Assembly: GCF_021246445.1 (NCBI RefSeq) | Contig: NZ_JAJQXW010000001.1 | Location: forward strand, 1-64,000 | Direction: 5' to 3' | DNA length: 64,000 nt | Origin: Rhabdothermincola salaria | Lineage (GTDB): Bacteria > Actinomycetota > Acidimicrobiia > Acidimicrobiales > Acidimicrobilacustridaceae | In this document: positions 1 through 7,997 of the stretch, piece after piece | How positions within the stretch are numbered: the first letter of the stretch is position 1 | Layout: every line of letters starts with the position of its first letter | Translations under genes and position numbers: made by a program | The notes under the pieces: model-generated | Seen by the model: the letters and a program-made list of their open reading frames with translations, nothing else | What the model was told of the DNA's origin: nothing | The model's database searches: none

Positions 1-1391
1 TCGACGGTGACCTCGGCCCCGACGCCACCGCCGTCATCGACGCCGCCCTCACCGCCGCCGACGCCGCCCTCACCGCGGCGAGGGGCACCGACCCCGACAA
101 CGAGGCACCGTCGCGGTGGGGTTCGCAACGCCGAGCCGACGCCCTGGCGGAGGTGTGCCGCTTCTACACCGACCACACCGACTGCGAGAGCCCCCGCCGG
201 GCCCGCACCCCGCAGTTGATGGCTCTCATCGACATGCCCGACCTCTACCGGGCCGCCCTGTACGGGGCCGGCATCCACCACCCGGGCGACCTCGACCGGT
301 TCCTCACCACCCGCCGCCTCGCCGGCCAACCGGTCTCCGCGGTCGAAGAAGCGTTCCTGCGCCACGCGTTGGACCACGCCACCGGGCGGGCCACCACCAT
401 CGACGGCCACCGCCTCTCCCCAGAGGCGGTCACCACCATCTTCGGAGCCGGCACCACCCTCGAGCGGGTCATGCTCGCCGACAGCCAGGTCCTCGACCAC
501 GGCCGCCAGGTCCGATTGGCCACCGGACCGCTACGTGACGTCATGTTGGCCCGCGACGGCGGCTGCCGGTTCCCCACCCCCACCGGAGAACGCTGCGACG
601 CCCCCGTGGCGTGGATCAACGGCCACCACATCACCCACTGGAAACACGGCGGCCCCACCTCGCTTCGCAACCTGCTCGCCCTGTGCGCCAACCACCACGG
701 CGTCGTGCACCGCGACGGCTGGGACATCACCATCGACGACCACGGGACGGTCACCGTCACCCGACCCGACGGCACCACCCTCACCAGCCCACCACCCCAC
801 ACCCGACGCCCACCCCGGCTCCCCCTCCACCGAGACAGCGATCACGCCGGTCCCTACGAGGCCGCCCCCGGAACCGGCAGCACCGCCGCAAAGGACACGG
901 CCGACGACGGAGCCCCCCGCCCGAACCCCACCGACGAGAACGACGGGGACGACGAGAGCGACGAGAACCGAGCCGACCCGGGCGTCTGCGGCTACGCCCA
1001 GGCCCGACTCACCCTCACCGCCCGCCTCCCCGAAGCACAGGCCGCGGGCCGGACCCCGAACCGCACGCACCACACCGACGAGCGGGTCGTTGCTGCCGTC
1101 GGGCGGCCGCTGAGGCCGGCCGCCCGTGCCCGTCGGGACGCATCCCCTGGGCGCCACCTCGAGGACGACCCCTCGAGCAGCGGACACCTCTCCGACGCGA
1201 CCGCTGTTCGGCTCCGGAGCATCCGAGACCACGTCCAGCACCCTCCGACGAGCCGCGACGACGGCAGCGACCCGGCCCTCCACCAGCGTTGGCCGCTCGG
1301 GCGGGGTCGACGGCAGGGGAGCCGAGCCCCGGACCTGATCACCCGGACGCGCGACGGCGCCCTCGTCGCCGTCTACGTCACCGCGGCCTGA
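1..1391 (+). CDS. DUF222/13E12-type HNH endonuclease, 5' end cut off
   Basis: The frame is open from the left edge, so the real start lies outside the window. The first part reads like the DUF222 helical domain (QRRADALAEVC at about 126-158). An HNH nuclease domain follows at about 555-720: CRFPTPTGERCD, then NGHHITHWKHGG and LCANHHGVVH, which supply the paired Cys and His residues of the ββα-metal fold. Such DUF222-HNH proteins are multicopy in actinobacteria and their biological role is unsettled. The last 170 residues are Pro/Asp/Arg-rich low-complexity sequence with no recognisable domain, so the true end of the folded protein is near base 830. The gene sits alone, convergent with the SDR operon that follows. 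Confidence 0.8.
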   Translation, partial: DGDLGPDATAVIDAALTAADAALTAARGTDPDNEAPSRWGSQRRADALAEVCRFYTDHTDCESPRRARTPQLMALIDMPDLYRAALYGAGIHHPGDLDRFLTTRRLAGQPVSAVEEAFLRHALDHATGRATTIDGHRLSPEAVTTIFGAGTTLERVMLADSQVLDHGRQVRLATGPLRDVMLARDGGCRFPTPTGERCDAPVAWINGHHITHWKHGGPTSLRNLLALCANHHGVVHRDGWDITIDDHGTVTVTRPDGTTLTSPPPHTRRPPRLPLHRDSDHAGPYEAAPGTGSTAAKDTADDGAPRPNPTDENDGDDESDENRADPGVCGYAQARLTLTARLPEAQAAGRTPNRTHHTDERVVAAVGRPLRPAARARRDASPGRHLEDDPSSSGHLSDATAVRLRSIRDHVQHPPTSRDDGSDPALHQRWPLGRGRRQGSRAPDLITRTRDGALVAVYVTAA

Positions 1392-1472
1392 GGGATCCTC
1401 GCCCCCGTGGCAGTTCGGGCACCTCGGGCACTTCGGGCACGTCGCCCGGCCAGGGCTACGTCCGAGCTCGGG

Positions 1473-2279
1473 CTACGAGGCGCCGGTGATCTGGGCGAAG
1501 GTGGGGCGCAGGCCGGCGAGGAAGGCGTCGGGGTCGGCGGCCTTGGTGGCCGACGTGGCCGCGTCCTTCTCGGTGGCGTAGGTGATGAGCCGGTCGTCGC
1601 CGAGGGCGGCAACCAGGGCGACGGCGACCTCCTCGGAGGTGGCGGCGGTGGCCGGGTCGACGGGGAACGGCGGGTCGTTGTCGTCCTTGGGAGTGGAGAA
1701 CTCCGACAGCGTGGTGCCCGGGATGAAGAGGTGGGCCCGCACGTCGGTGTGGGCCAGCTCCACGTGCAGCGACTCGGTGAACATCTCCAGCGCCGCCTTC
1801 GATGCCGAGTAGGCGCCCACGCCGAAGGCGGCCATGTGGACCCCCATCGACGACACGTTCAGGATCTGGCCGGCGTTGCGCTCGACCATCTGGGGGAGCA
1901 CGGCCAGCGTGAGCCGCACGGGCGAGAAGTAGTTCATGGCCATCACGCCCTCGACGTCGGCCGGGCTCATGCCCACCACGCGCCGGCGCTTGGGCACCCC
2001 GGCGTTGTTGACCAGCACGTCGATGCGGCCGCCGAGCGCCTCGGTCGCCCGGTCGGCCACCGACGCCAACCCGTCCAGGTCGGACAGGTCGGCGGCGAGC
2101 ACGGTGGAGTCGGGGGAGTGCTTGCGCACCTGCTCGAGCACCTCGGCCAGGCGCTCCTGGCGGCGGGCGACGAGGCAGACCCGGGCGCCGGCCCGCGCCA
2201 GCTCCACGGCGGCCGCGGCGCCGATGCCCGAGGAGGCACCCGTGAGCAGGACGTGCTGGCCGGTGCCGTCCCAGCTCAC
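1473..2279 (-). CDS. Short-chain dehydrogenase/reductase
   Basis: 268-residue classical SDR. It has the N-terminal cofactor motif TGASSGIG, the NNAG motif, a catalytic Ser (NVSS) and the YSASK Tyr/Lys pair, so it should be an active NAD(P)-dependent oxidoreductase. The substrate is unknown. The GTG start at 2279 was chosen because it overlaps the upstream gene's stop as GTGA, the same coupling seen repeatedly in this window; a longer frame upstream is only shadow. It is the last gene of a four-gene minus operon headed by the gene at 4950, with a 17-bp operator at 4999. The neighbours suggest a role in steroid or lipid intermediates, but this is inference. Confidence 0.85.
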   Translation of the reverse strand: MSWDGTGQHVLLTGASSGIGAAAAVELARAGARVCLVARRQERLAEVLEQVRKHSPDSTVLAADLSDLDGLASVADRATEALGGRIDVLVNNAGVPKRRRVVGMSPADVEGVMAMNYFSPVRLTLAVLPQMVERNAGQILNVSSMGVHMAAFGVGAYSASKAALEMFTESLHVELAHTDVRAHLFIPGTTLSEFSTPKDDNDPPFPVDPATAATSEEVAVALVAALGDDRLITYATEKDAATSATKAADPDAFLAGLRPTFAQITGAS

Positions 2280-3205
2280 GACGCCGCCCTGCCGGCGCGG
2301 TCGTCGTAGACCTGCTTGATGCCCTCGCGCCACCCGACCCGGCACGGACCGGTGATGGCGAGGCGTCGGGTGTTGTCGGCCACCGAGCCCCGCAGCGTGC
2401 CGGGCTGCTCGACCACGTTGACGACCGGCTCGAAGCCACCGAGCTCACCGACGTAGGCACACCACTCCTGCACGCTGACCGGTTCGTCGCCCGCCCAGTT
2501 CACGATGGTGGCGGGCACGGTGGCGGCCTCGAGCAGCGCGGCCGTCTGTGAGTTGATGTCGTCCTGGTGGATCGGCGAGTACAGGCACGGATCCCAACGG
2601 GTGGTGACGGGATTCCCCGCCAGCAGGGCGTCGACGTGCTGGGTGGGCAGCCCCCCGTTGACGCCATACGAGGCGTTCATCCGGGCGATGGTGACGGGCA
2701 GGTCGAAGAGGCGGGCGCAGGTGCGGGCCACCGCCTCCTGGGCGATCTTGGACATGGAGTAGGTGGGCGCGTGGGCGGCGTTGACCTCGCCGAGCGGGTC
2801 GGTCTCGGGGAACACGTGCCACGGGTCGCCGTCGGCCGGCGGCCGGTAGGTGGAGTGGGTGCTCATCACCAGGGCGGCCTTGGCCTTGCGGCAGTGCGAC
2901 AGCAGCAGGCCGGTGCCCTCGGCGTTGGCGCGGAAGGCGGCGTCGAAGTCCCACCCCGGGGCCATGAGGGCGGCGAAGTGGACCACGTAGGTGAAGTCGT
3001 CGGGCAGGTCGCCGAACGATCCGTCGCCCAGGTCGCCGACGACGGTGCGCACACCGACGGCCTCCACCTTGTCCTTGGTGGTGGGGTCGCCGAAGCGGGC
3101 GATGCCCCACACCTCGTTGTCACGGGCCAGGTACTCGGCCAGCGGGAAGGCGATCTGCCCCGCTGGCCCGGTGACGAGGATCTTCTCGCCGGACAGCTCG
3201 GCCAC
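2276..3205 (-). CDS. NAD-dependent epimerase/dehydratase-type extended SDR
   Basis: 309 residues with a Rossmann start (TGPAGQIA in place of TGxxGxxG), a conserved Asp-rich second strand and a YSMSK catalytic Tyr/Lys pair near residue 150. Length and the C-terminal substrate-binding half fit the extended SDR (NAD-dependent epimerase/dehydratase) family, which includes 3β-hydroxysteroid dehydrogenases as well as sugar epimerases. It is a close relative of the next upstream gene (3215-4147), probably by duplication: both begin with a GQ-containing glycine motif and end with a WREGI/WRDGI motif. Nine bases separate the two. The substrate cannot be read from the sequence. Confidence 0.82.
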   Translation of the reverse strand: MAELSGEKILVTGPAGQIAFPLAEYLARDNEVWGIARFGDPTTKDKVEAVGVRTVVGDLGDGSFGDLPDDFTYVVHFAALMAPGWDFDAAFRANAEGTGLLLSHCRKAKAALVMSTHSTYRPPADGDPWHVFPETDPLGEVNAAHAPTYSMSKIAQEAVARTCARLFDLPVTIARMNASYGVNGGLPTQHVDALLAGNPVTTRWDPCLYSPIHQDDINSQTAALLEAATVPATIVNWAGDEPVSVQEWCAYVGELGGFEPVVNVVEQPGTLRGSVADNTRRLAITGPCRVGWREGIKQVYDDRAGRAAS

Positions 3206-3214
3206 GGTGCCTCC

Positions 3215-4147
3215 TCAGCTCTTCAGCAGGTCTGGATAGGAGGTCTCGAGCAGTCGGCGGATGCCGTCGCGCCACGAGACCTGGGGCTCCCAGCCGAGCC
3301 CGAGGAGCTTGGAGGGATCGGTGGGGTTGGGCGGGATGGTGGCGGTGGTGACGTTGAAGTCGAACTCGACGCCGGTGAGACGGCTGATCTCGGCGCACCA
3401 CTCCTCGATGCTCACGATCTCCGGGCTGCACCAGTTGAAGATCGGTGCCGGCACGGCGGCCTGCTCGAGCAGGTACGGCAGCGACGACAGCAGGTCGTCG
3501 TCGTGGAGCAGGTTGTGGCTGTTGGGGGCGTCGGGGTGCACGTCGACCTTCATGCCGTGCTGGGCCATCACCAGCTGGAACGACATCCAGCCGTGGGTGG
3601 GCCCGTAGGGCACGTCGAGGCGGGCGATCACCGTGGGCACACCGAAGCGCTTCGCCGCGTACTTGGCGGCGGACTCGGCCGCGATCTTGGAGATCGAGTA
3701 CGTGGGCAGGAACCCCATGGGCCGGTGGTTGTCGCCCAGTGCCGAGGTCTCGACGTGGGGCACGTGGTCGTCGGGTTCGTAGACGGCGCACGACGAGCAG
3801 TGCAGGAAGGCCTTGACCCCCTTGACCTTCTCGATGAGGAAGGCGGTGCCCTCGGCGTTGGCGGCCAGGGCCCGGTCGAAGTCCTGGTCCTTGGACACCG
3901 CGAAGTGCAGGACCACGTCGAGGTCGTCGGGGATCTCGTCGAGGTCGTTGGTCTCGAAGTCGGCCCGCACCGGGATCACGCCGTCGGCCGCCACCTTGTC
4001 GCGGGCGGCGTCGTCGGCGAAGCGGGAGGTGCCGTACACGGTGTTGCCGGCGGCCACCAGGTTGCGGGCCAGGGGGGCGGCCACCTGGCCGGTGACGCCG
4101 GTGAGGAGGATCTTCTGCCCCTCGAGGGGCGCAGGTGTCGTGGTCAT
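3215..4147 (-). CDS. NAD-dependent epimerase/dehydratase-type extended SDR, paralogue of the next gene
   Basis: 310 residues. The cofactor motif is TGVTGQVA, the catalytic pair is in YSISK, and a Ser pair (CSS) precedes it. It matches the gene at 2276-3205 along most of its length, so the operon holds a tandem pair of paralogous enzymes that may form a heteromer or act on successive intermediates (inference). The start at 4147 gives an ATGA overlap with the stop of the upstream gene and begins MTTTPAPLEGQKILLTG; the much longer frame upstream is antisense to nothing useful and was discarded. Confidence 0.84.
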   Translation of the reverse strand: MTTTPAPLEGQKILLTGVTGQVAAPLARNLVAAGNTVYGTSRFADDAARDKVAADGVIPVRADFETNDLDEIPDDLDVVLHFAVSKDQDFDRALAANAEGTAFLIEKVKGVKAFLHCSSCAVYEPDDHVPHVETSALGDNHRPMGFLPTYSISKIAAESAAKYAAKRFGVPTVIARLDVPYGPTHGWMSFQLVMAQHGMKVDVHPDAPNSHNLLHDDDLLSSLPYLLEQAAVPAPIFNWCSPEIVSIEEWCAEISRLTGVEFDFNVTTATIPPNPTDPSKLLGLGWEPQVSWRDGIRRLLETSYPDLLKS

Positions 4148-4950
4148 CGCAGTTCGTCCGTGAAGTCGTCGGTGCCGAAGTTGGTCTGTTGCCAGGGAGC
4201 GGTCCACACGTGGTGGGCCAGGCCGCTGGCCTCGATCTGCTCGCCGATGCGGGCGTAGCCCTCCTCCCAGCCCTCGGTCGAGTCGTGGTCGAGGAAGTGC
4301 AGCTGCAGGAACCGGTTGGGTCCGGCCTTCGGGCGCACGACGTCGGCGGGGGCGTCGTCGGCCAGGGGGATCACGGTGCCGCTGCCCACCAGCTCGGGGC
4401 CCCACGGCTGGGCCATGGCGTCGGGCACCCACTGCTCACGGAACCAGGCGTCGACCTCGTCGTGGGTGTGGCCCTCGGCGACGTCGCCGGCCACGACCAC
4501 CAGGCCGGGGTAGCCGTGGTCGAGCGCCAGGTCGATGGTGCAGCCCGCCGGGTCCTTCTGCTCGGACCAGCGCATCGAGTAGAGCAGCGTGTGGATGTGG
4601 TCGCGCTCGGCGTACATGCGGCCCTGGGTGTGCAGCCAGTTCACGTTGTCGACGTTCCAGCGGTTGGTCTCGTCGTCGGTGTCCTTCAGCCACCAGTAGA
4701 CGGCGAGGTACGACCCGGTGAGCGGGTCCGGGGTCATGTCGGTGTCGGCCGTGGAGCGCAGGTCCTTCAGGCGCCGGGTGGCGACGAAGCGGTCGCCGGC
4801 GAAGACGTTGGGGCCGACCAGGCAACCCGAGAAGAAGTGGTCGTGCTCGTACCAGCGGTTGTAGGCCACCTCGTGGCCCGGGTGCGGCTCGACCATGGTG
4901 AACAGGAACGTGCCGACCTTGATCGGATAGTCCTTCTCGGACTGGGCCAC
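4144..4950 (-). CDS. Conserved protein of unknown function, possibly ferredoxin-like (EthD/dabb-style) fold
   Basis: 268 residues, no catalytic motif recognised. The N-terminal part contains a Trp-Tyr-Glu-His stretch (NRWYEHDHFFSG) like those in dimeric α/β-barrel proteins, and a second related half may follow (WFREQWVPDAM), so it could be a two-domain ferredoxin-like protein; this is a weak inference. GTG start at 4950 has a good Shine-Dalgarno (AAGGGGGA) six bases upstream. It is the first gene of the operon that continues with two epimerase-like enzymes and an SDR. A TANNNT-type -10 (TAGGTT, 4985-4990) and the 17-bp operator at 4999-5015 lie just upstream, so it is probably repressed with the steroid genes. 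Confidence 0.7.
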   Translation of the reverse strand: MAQSEKDYPIKVGTFLFTMVEPHPGHEVAYNRWYEHDHFFSGCLVGPNVFAGDRFVATRRLKDLRSTADTDMTPDPLTGSYLAVYWWLKDTDDETNRWNVDNVNWLHTQGRMYAERDHIHTLLYSMRWSEQKDPAGCTIDLALDHGYPGLVVVAGDVAEGHTHDEVDAWFREQWVPDAMAQPWGPELVGSGTVIPLADDAPADVVRPKAGPNRFLQLHFLDHDSTEGWEEGYARIGEQIEASGLAHHVWTAPWQQTNFGTDDFTDELR

Positions 4951-4998
4951 TGCGATCCCCCTTGCGTGCGGTGTGCGGAGCCCGAACCTACACGGGCA

Positions 4999-5015
4999 TC
5001 TGACGGTCCGTCAGA
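4999..5015. promoter_or_regulatory. 17-bp palindromic operator, site 1
   Basis: TCTGACGGTCCGTCAGA, an 8-bp perfect inverted repeat around one base. It lies 49 bases upstream of the GTG of the four-gene minus operon and immediately upstream of its probable -10 box. Six further copies occur in the window. The regulator is not encoded here; a TetR-type protein would suit the form of the site. Confidence 0.8.
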
Positions 5016-5046
5016 AGTCACCCGACCGTGCCGCTCGCCGGGACGG

Positions 5047-5102
5047 GGTGTGGGCGGGTCGCGATGCTGGCGGCGCGGAGCGCCGCGGTGTGGGCGGGTC
5101 GC
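5047..5102. repeat. 16-bp direct repeat, 40 bases apart
   Basis: GGTGTGGGCGGGTCGC occurs at 5047-5062 and again at 5087-5102. It is part of a 340-base gap between the two minus operons that looks unlike its surroundings and also holds the tandem 27-mers that follow. No gene is supported in it. Confidence 0.6.
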
Positions 5103-5215
5103 TGGCGCTCCCGTCGCCCACCTGAAGGAAGGCGTCAGCCGACTCGCAACAGGCGGAGGAGCGCAGCGACGGAGCCTCAGACTGGCCACGCGCTTCGCCG
5201 AAGGCGGCGGAGGGA

Positions 5216-5294
5216 GGCTTGCCGACCGGAGCAAGATGTCGCGGCTTGCCGACCGGAGCAAGATGTCGTGGCTTGCCGACCGGAGCAAGATGTC
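5216..5294. repeat. Tandem 27-bp repeat, three copies
   Basis: The core GGCTTGCCGACCGGAGCAAG plus ATGTC recurs at 5216, 5243 and 5270 with 27-base spacing and nearly no change. The last copy runs into the stop codon of the SDR gene that ends at 5293, so the array lies directly behind that gene's 3' end. Function unknown; slippage-driven growth of a downstream element is the simplest reading. Confidence 0.85.
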
Positions 5295-6054
5295 AGAGCC
5301 CGAGGAAGGAGCCTCCGTCGCAGACGACGGTCTGGCCGCTGACGTAGCCGGCGTCGTCGCTGCACAAGAAGGCGGCCACGCCGCCGATGTCGTCGACCGG
5401 GTCGCCGATGCGCCCGAGTGGGGTGCGGGCCTCGATGCTGCCCTTGAGGGTGGGGACCTGGTCGAAGATGTCGGTGAGGGCGGGGGTCTCGGCCACCGGT
5501 GCGATGCAGTTGACCGTGATGCCGTGTGGGCCCCACTCGCGGGCCAGGCTCTTGGCGATGGCCCGCTGGGCGCCCTTCACGGGGGAGTACAGCGGGAGGT
5601 TGGCGCTGCCCTCCACCCCCGAGGGCGAGGTGAGCATGACGAAGCGCCCGGCCGGGCTGGCGGCCAGGTGGGGGAAGGCGGCCTGAGCGCACCAGAAGCT
5701 GGCCCACACCGCGGTGTGCGAGAGCTGGAACCAGACGTCGTCGGGGGTGGACTCGAGGCGGGTGGCCACTCCGCCGGCGAAGGCGTTGTGCACCACGATG
5801 TCGAGGCGGCCGCGGCGCTCGACGGTGTCGGCCACGCAGGCCTCGACGTCGGCTCGGCGGGTGACGTCGGTGGGGAGGCACCAGGCGTCGCCCCCTGCGG
5901 CGCGGATGGACTCGGCCACGGGCTCGCCGGTGGCGGCGCGGCGGGCGGCGACCACCACGGTGGCGCCCTCGGCGGCGAGGCGGCGGGCGATGCCCTCACC
6001 GACACCCTGACCGGCTCCGGTGACGATGGCGACGCGATCGTTGAGCCGGCTCAC
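5293..6054 (-). CDS. Short-chain dehydrogenase/reductase (catalytic member of a pair)
   Basis: 253 residues, with TGAGQGVG at 12-19, HNAF in place of NNAG near 89, Ser143/Ser145, and Tyr156-Lys160 in YSPVK. All catalytic residues are present. It overlaps the stop of the upstream, degenerate SDR gene as GTGA, which fixes the GTG start at 6054 and implies coupled synthesis. The pair resembles heteromeric SDRs in which one subunit is inactive, such as BbsCD of anaerobic toluene degradation; the substrate here is unknown, with an acyl-CoA or steroid likely from context. Confidence 0.82.
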   Translation of the reverse strand: MSRLNDRVAIVTGAGQGVGEGIARRLAAEGATVVVAARRAATGEPVAESIRAAGGDAWCLPTDVTRRADVEACVADTVERRGRLDIVVHNAFAGGVATRLESTPDDVWFQLSHTAVWASFWCAQAAFPHLAASPAGRFVMLTSPSGVEGSANLPLYSPVKGAQRAIAKSLAREWGPHGITVNCIAPVAETPALTDIFDQVPTLKGSIEARTPLGRIGDPVDDIGGVAAFLCSDDAGYVSGQTVVCDGGSFLGL

Positions 6055-6671
6055 ATCCACAGCCCTCCGTCGACCACGAGGGTCTGGCCCCCGATGTGGG
6101 CAGCGGCCGGCCCGCACAGGAAGGCCAGCACCGCCACCGGATCGGCATCGGGGAGGGCCGGCTCGGCGATCGAGACCGGCCCGGCCGAGTCGGGATCGCC
6201 GAGCACCTCGTCGGGACCGACGGCCATGACGTTGGCGGTGATGCCGTCCGGACCCCACTGGCGGGCGGCCGACTTGGCCAGCAGGTGCACCCCTTCGGCG
6301 GCGGCGGCCCAGTGGGCGTGCCCGGCGCCCCCGGCCAGGGCGATGGTGGGGATCACGAACACCAGTCGTCCACCCTCGGGGCCGAACCGGGCCCGGGCGG
6401 CCACCGCGGTGGCCACGGCGTCGTCGAGCGTGCGCTGCCAGGCCTGGTGGAAGCCGGCGTCGCTGAGCTCGTGGAAGGCGACGGGGCGCACCTCGTCCGG
6501 GTCCCAGGGGGCGAAGACGGCGGCGGCCAGGCGCCCGGTGCCGTCCACGTCGGAGGCGACGTCGTTCCCGGCGGCGGCGAGGCCGTGGCGCAGGTGGTCG
6601 GCCAGCGGCCCGGCGCCCACCACGGCGACGGTGCCGTCGATGCGCGCCACGGCGGTGGTGTCGATCGGCAT
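6051..6671 (-). CDS. Degenerate SDR-fold protein lacking the catalytic Tyr/Lys
   Basis: 206 residues when started at the ATG at 6671; a longer frame to 6782 would run through the divergent promoter and is less likely. The Rossmann glycine motif is reduced to VAVVGAGPLA, and where YxxxK is expected the sequence reads WAAAAEG, so Trp121 and Ala125 replace Tyr and Lys. The end (GGQTLVVDGGLWM) is typical SDR. It is therefore probably a non-catalytic subunit that pairs with the active SDR encoded immediately downstream through a GTGA overlap. It is divergent from chsE4. Confidence 0.72.
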   Translation of the reverse strand: MPIDTTAVARIDGTVAVVGAGPLADHLRHGLAAAGNDVASDVDGTGRLAAAVFAPWDPDEVRPVAFHELSDAGFHQAWQRTLDDAVATAVAARARFGPEGGRLVFVIPTIALAGGAGHAHWAAAAEGVHLLAKSAARQWGPDGITANVMAVGPDEVLGDPDSAGPVSIAEPALPDADPVAVLAFLCGPAAAHIGGQTLVVDGGLWM

Positions 6672-6751
6672 CCTCGCAGTCAACCACGGCCGACGCCGGC
6701 CAGAGTCCGCGAGGTGGCGCAGGGCCCCGACGTGGGACTTCTCCGCGGATG

Positions 6752-6783
6752 TGTGACCGGGTTCACCATTGACTATGGTCACA
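6752..6783. promoter_or_regulatory. Inverted repeat TGTGACC-N18-GGTCACA and likely leaderless promoter of chsE4
   Basis: Arms TGTGACC (6752-6758) and GGTCACA (6777-6783) flank the start region between the divergent SDR operon and chsE4. A TANNNT box, TATGGT (6774-6779), lies eight bases before the ATG at 6788 and no Shine-Dalgarno is visible, so the transcript is probably leaderless. The right arm would cover the -10 box and start point. The sequence differs from the TCTGACG family and does not match the mycobacterial KstR consensus. Confidence 0.5.
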
Positions 6784-6787
6784 TCAC

Positions 6788-7963
6788 ATGGAGATCCGCT
6801 ACACCCCGGAGCAGGAGGCGTTCCGCGCCGAACTGCGTGCCTATTACGACGACCTGCTCGACGACGAGACGGTTGCCGAGCTGTCCGACAGCCACGGCAT
6901 CGGCGAAGCCACCAAGCGGGTCTGGAAGCAGATGTGCGCCGACGGGTGGGCCGGGATCGGCTGGCCCAAGGAGTGGGGCGGGCAGGGCCGCAAGGCCATC
7001 GACCAGTTCGTGTTCTTCGACGAGTCGATGCGAGCCGGCGCCCCCGTCCCGATGCTCACCATCAACACGGTCGGGCCGACCATCATGAACTTCGGCACCG
7101 ACTGGCAGCGCGAGTTCTTCGTCCCCAAGATCCTCTCGGGTGACCTGCACTTCTGCATCGGCTACTCCGAGCCCCAGGCCGGCACCGACCTCGCCGCCCT
7201 GCAGTGCCGGGCCGTGCGCGACGGCGACGAGTACGTCATCAACGGCCAGAAGATGTGGACCAGCCTGGCCGGCGGTGCCGACTACTGCTGGCTGGCGGTG
7301 CGCACCGATCCCGAGGCCAAGAAGCACAAGGGCATCTCGGTGATCATCGTTCCGATGGACACGCCGGGCATCACCATCCAGCCCCTCACCCTCATGGGCG
7401 AGCACGACATCAATGCCACGTTCTTCGACGACGTGCGGGTGCCGGCCAAGTACCTGGTGGGCGAGGAGAACGGCGGTTGGGGGCTCATCACCAACCAGCT
7501 CAACCACGAGCGCGTCACCCTGTGCGCCAGCGGCACGACCGAGCGCCACCTGGCCGACGTGCGCCGCTGGGCCCAGGACACCGAGCTGCCCGACGGCCGC
7601 CGGGTCATCGACCAGGAGTGGGTGCAGCTCAACCTGGCCCGGGTGCACGCCCGCCTCGAGTACCTCCGCCTGGCCAACTGGAAGGTGGCGTGGTCGTCCG
7701 AGCAGGGCTCCTTGCACCCGGCCGACGCCTCCAGCGTCAAGGTGTTCGGCACCGAGTTCTACATGGAGGCCTACCGGCTGCTCATGGAGGTCCTCGGACC
7801 CCGTGCCTACGTCAAGGCCGACAGCCCCGAGGCGATCATGCGCAGCCGCCTCGAATCGGGCATCCGCAGCTCGATCATCCTCACCTTCGGCGGCGGCACC
7901 AACGAGCTGCAGCGCGACCTCATCGCCATGTTCGGCCTCGGGTTCCCCCGCTCGGCCCGCTGA
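6788..7963 (+). CDS. chsE4: Acyl-CoA dehydrogenase, ChsE4 (FadE26)-like subunit of the steroid side-chain dehydrogenase
   Basis: 391 residues, FAD-dependent acyl-CoA dehydrogenase. By recall it matches FadE26/ChsE4 of Mycobacterium tuberculosis along its length (for example GWPKEWGGQGRKA, IGYSEPQAGTDLA, LTFGGGTNE). The probable catalytic base is Glu241 in NQLNHERV, equivalent to Glu247 in ChsE4; the MCAD-type position holds Gly. ChsE4 forms an α2β2 heterotetramer with ChsE5 and introduces the first double bond in CoA-activated cholesterol side chains. The partner gene follows after 34 bases. Likely leaderless (see 6752-6783). Confidence 0.88.
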   Translation: MEIRYTPEQEAFRAELRAYYDDLLDDETVAELSDSHGIGEATKRVWKQMCADGWAGIGWPKEWGGQGRKAIDQFVFFDESMRAGAPVPMLTINTVGPTIMNFGTDWQREFFVPKILSGDLHFCIGYSEPQAGTDLAALQCRAVRDGDEYVINGQKMWTSLAGGADYCWLAVRTDPEAKKHKGISVIIVPMDTPGITIQPLTLMGEHDINATFFDDVRVPAKYLVGEENGGWGLITNQLNHERVTLCASGTTERHLADVRRWAQDTELPDGRRVIDQEWVQLNLARVHARLEYLRLANWKVAWSSEQGSLHPADASSVKVFGTEFYMEAYRLLMEVLGPRAYVKADSPEAIMRSRLESGIRSSIILTFGGGTNELQRDLIAMFGLGFPRSAR

Positions 7964-7997
7964 CCTGCCACCCGACGACGAGACGACGAAAGCCACC

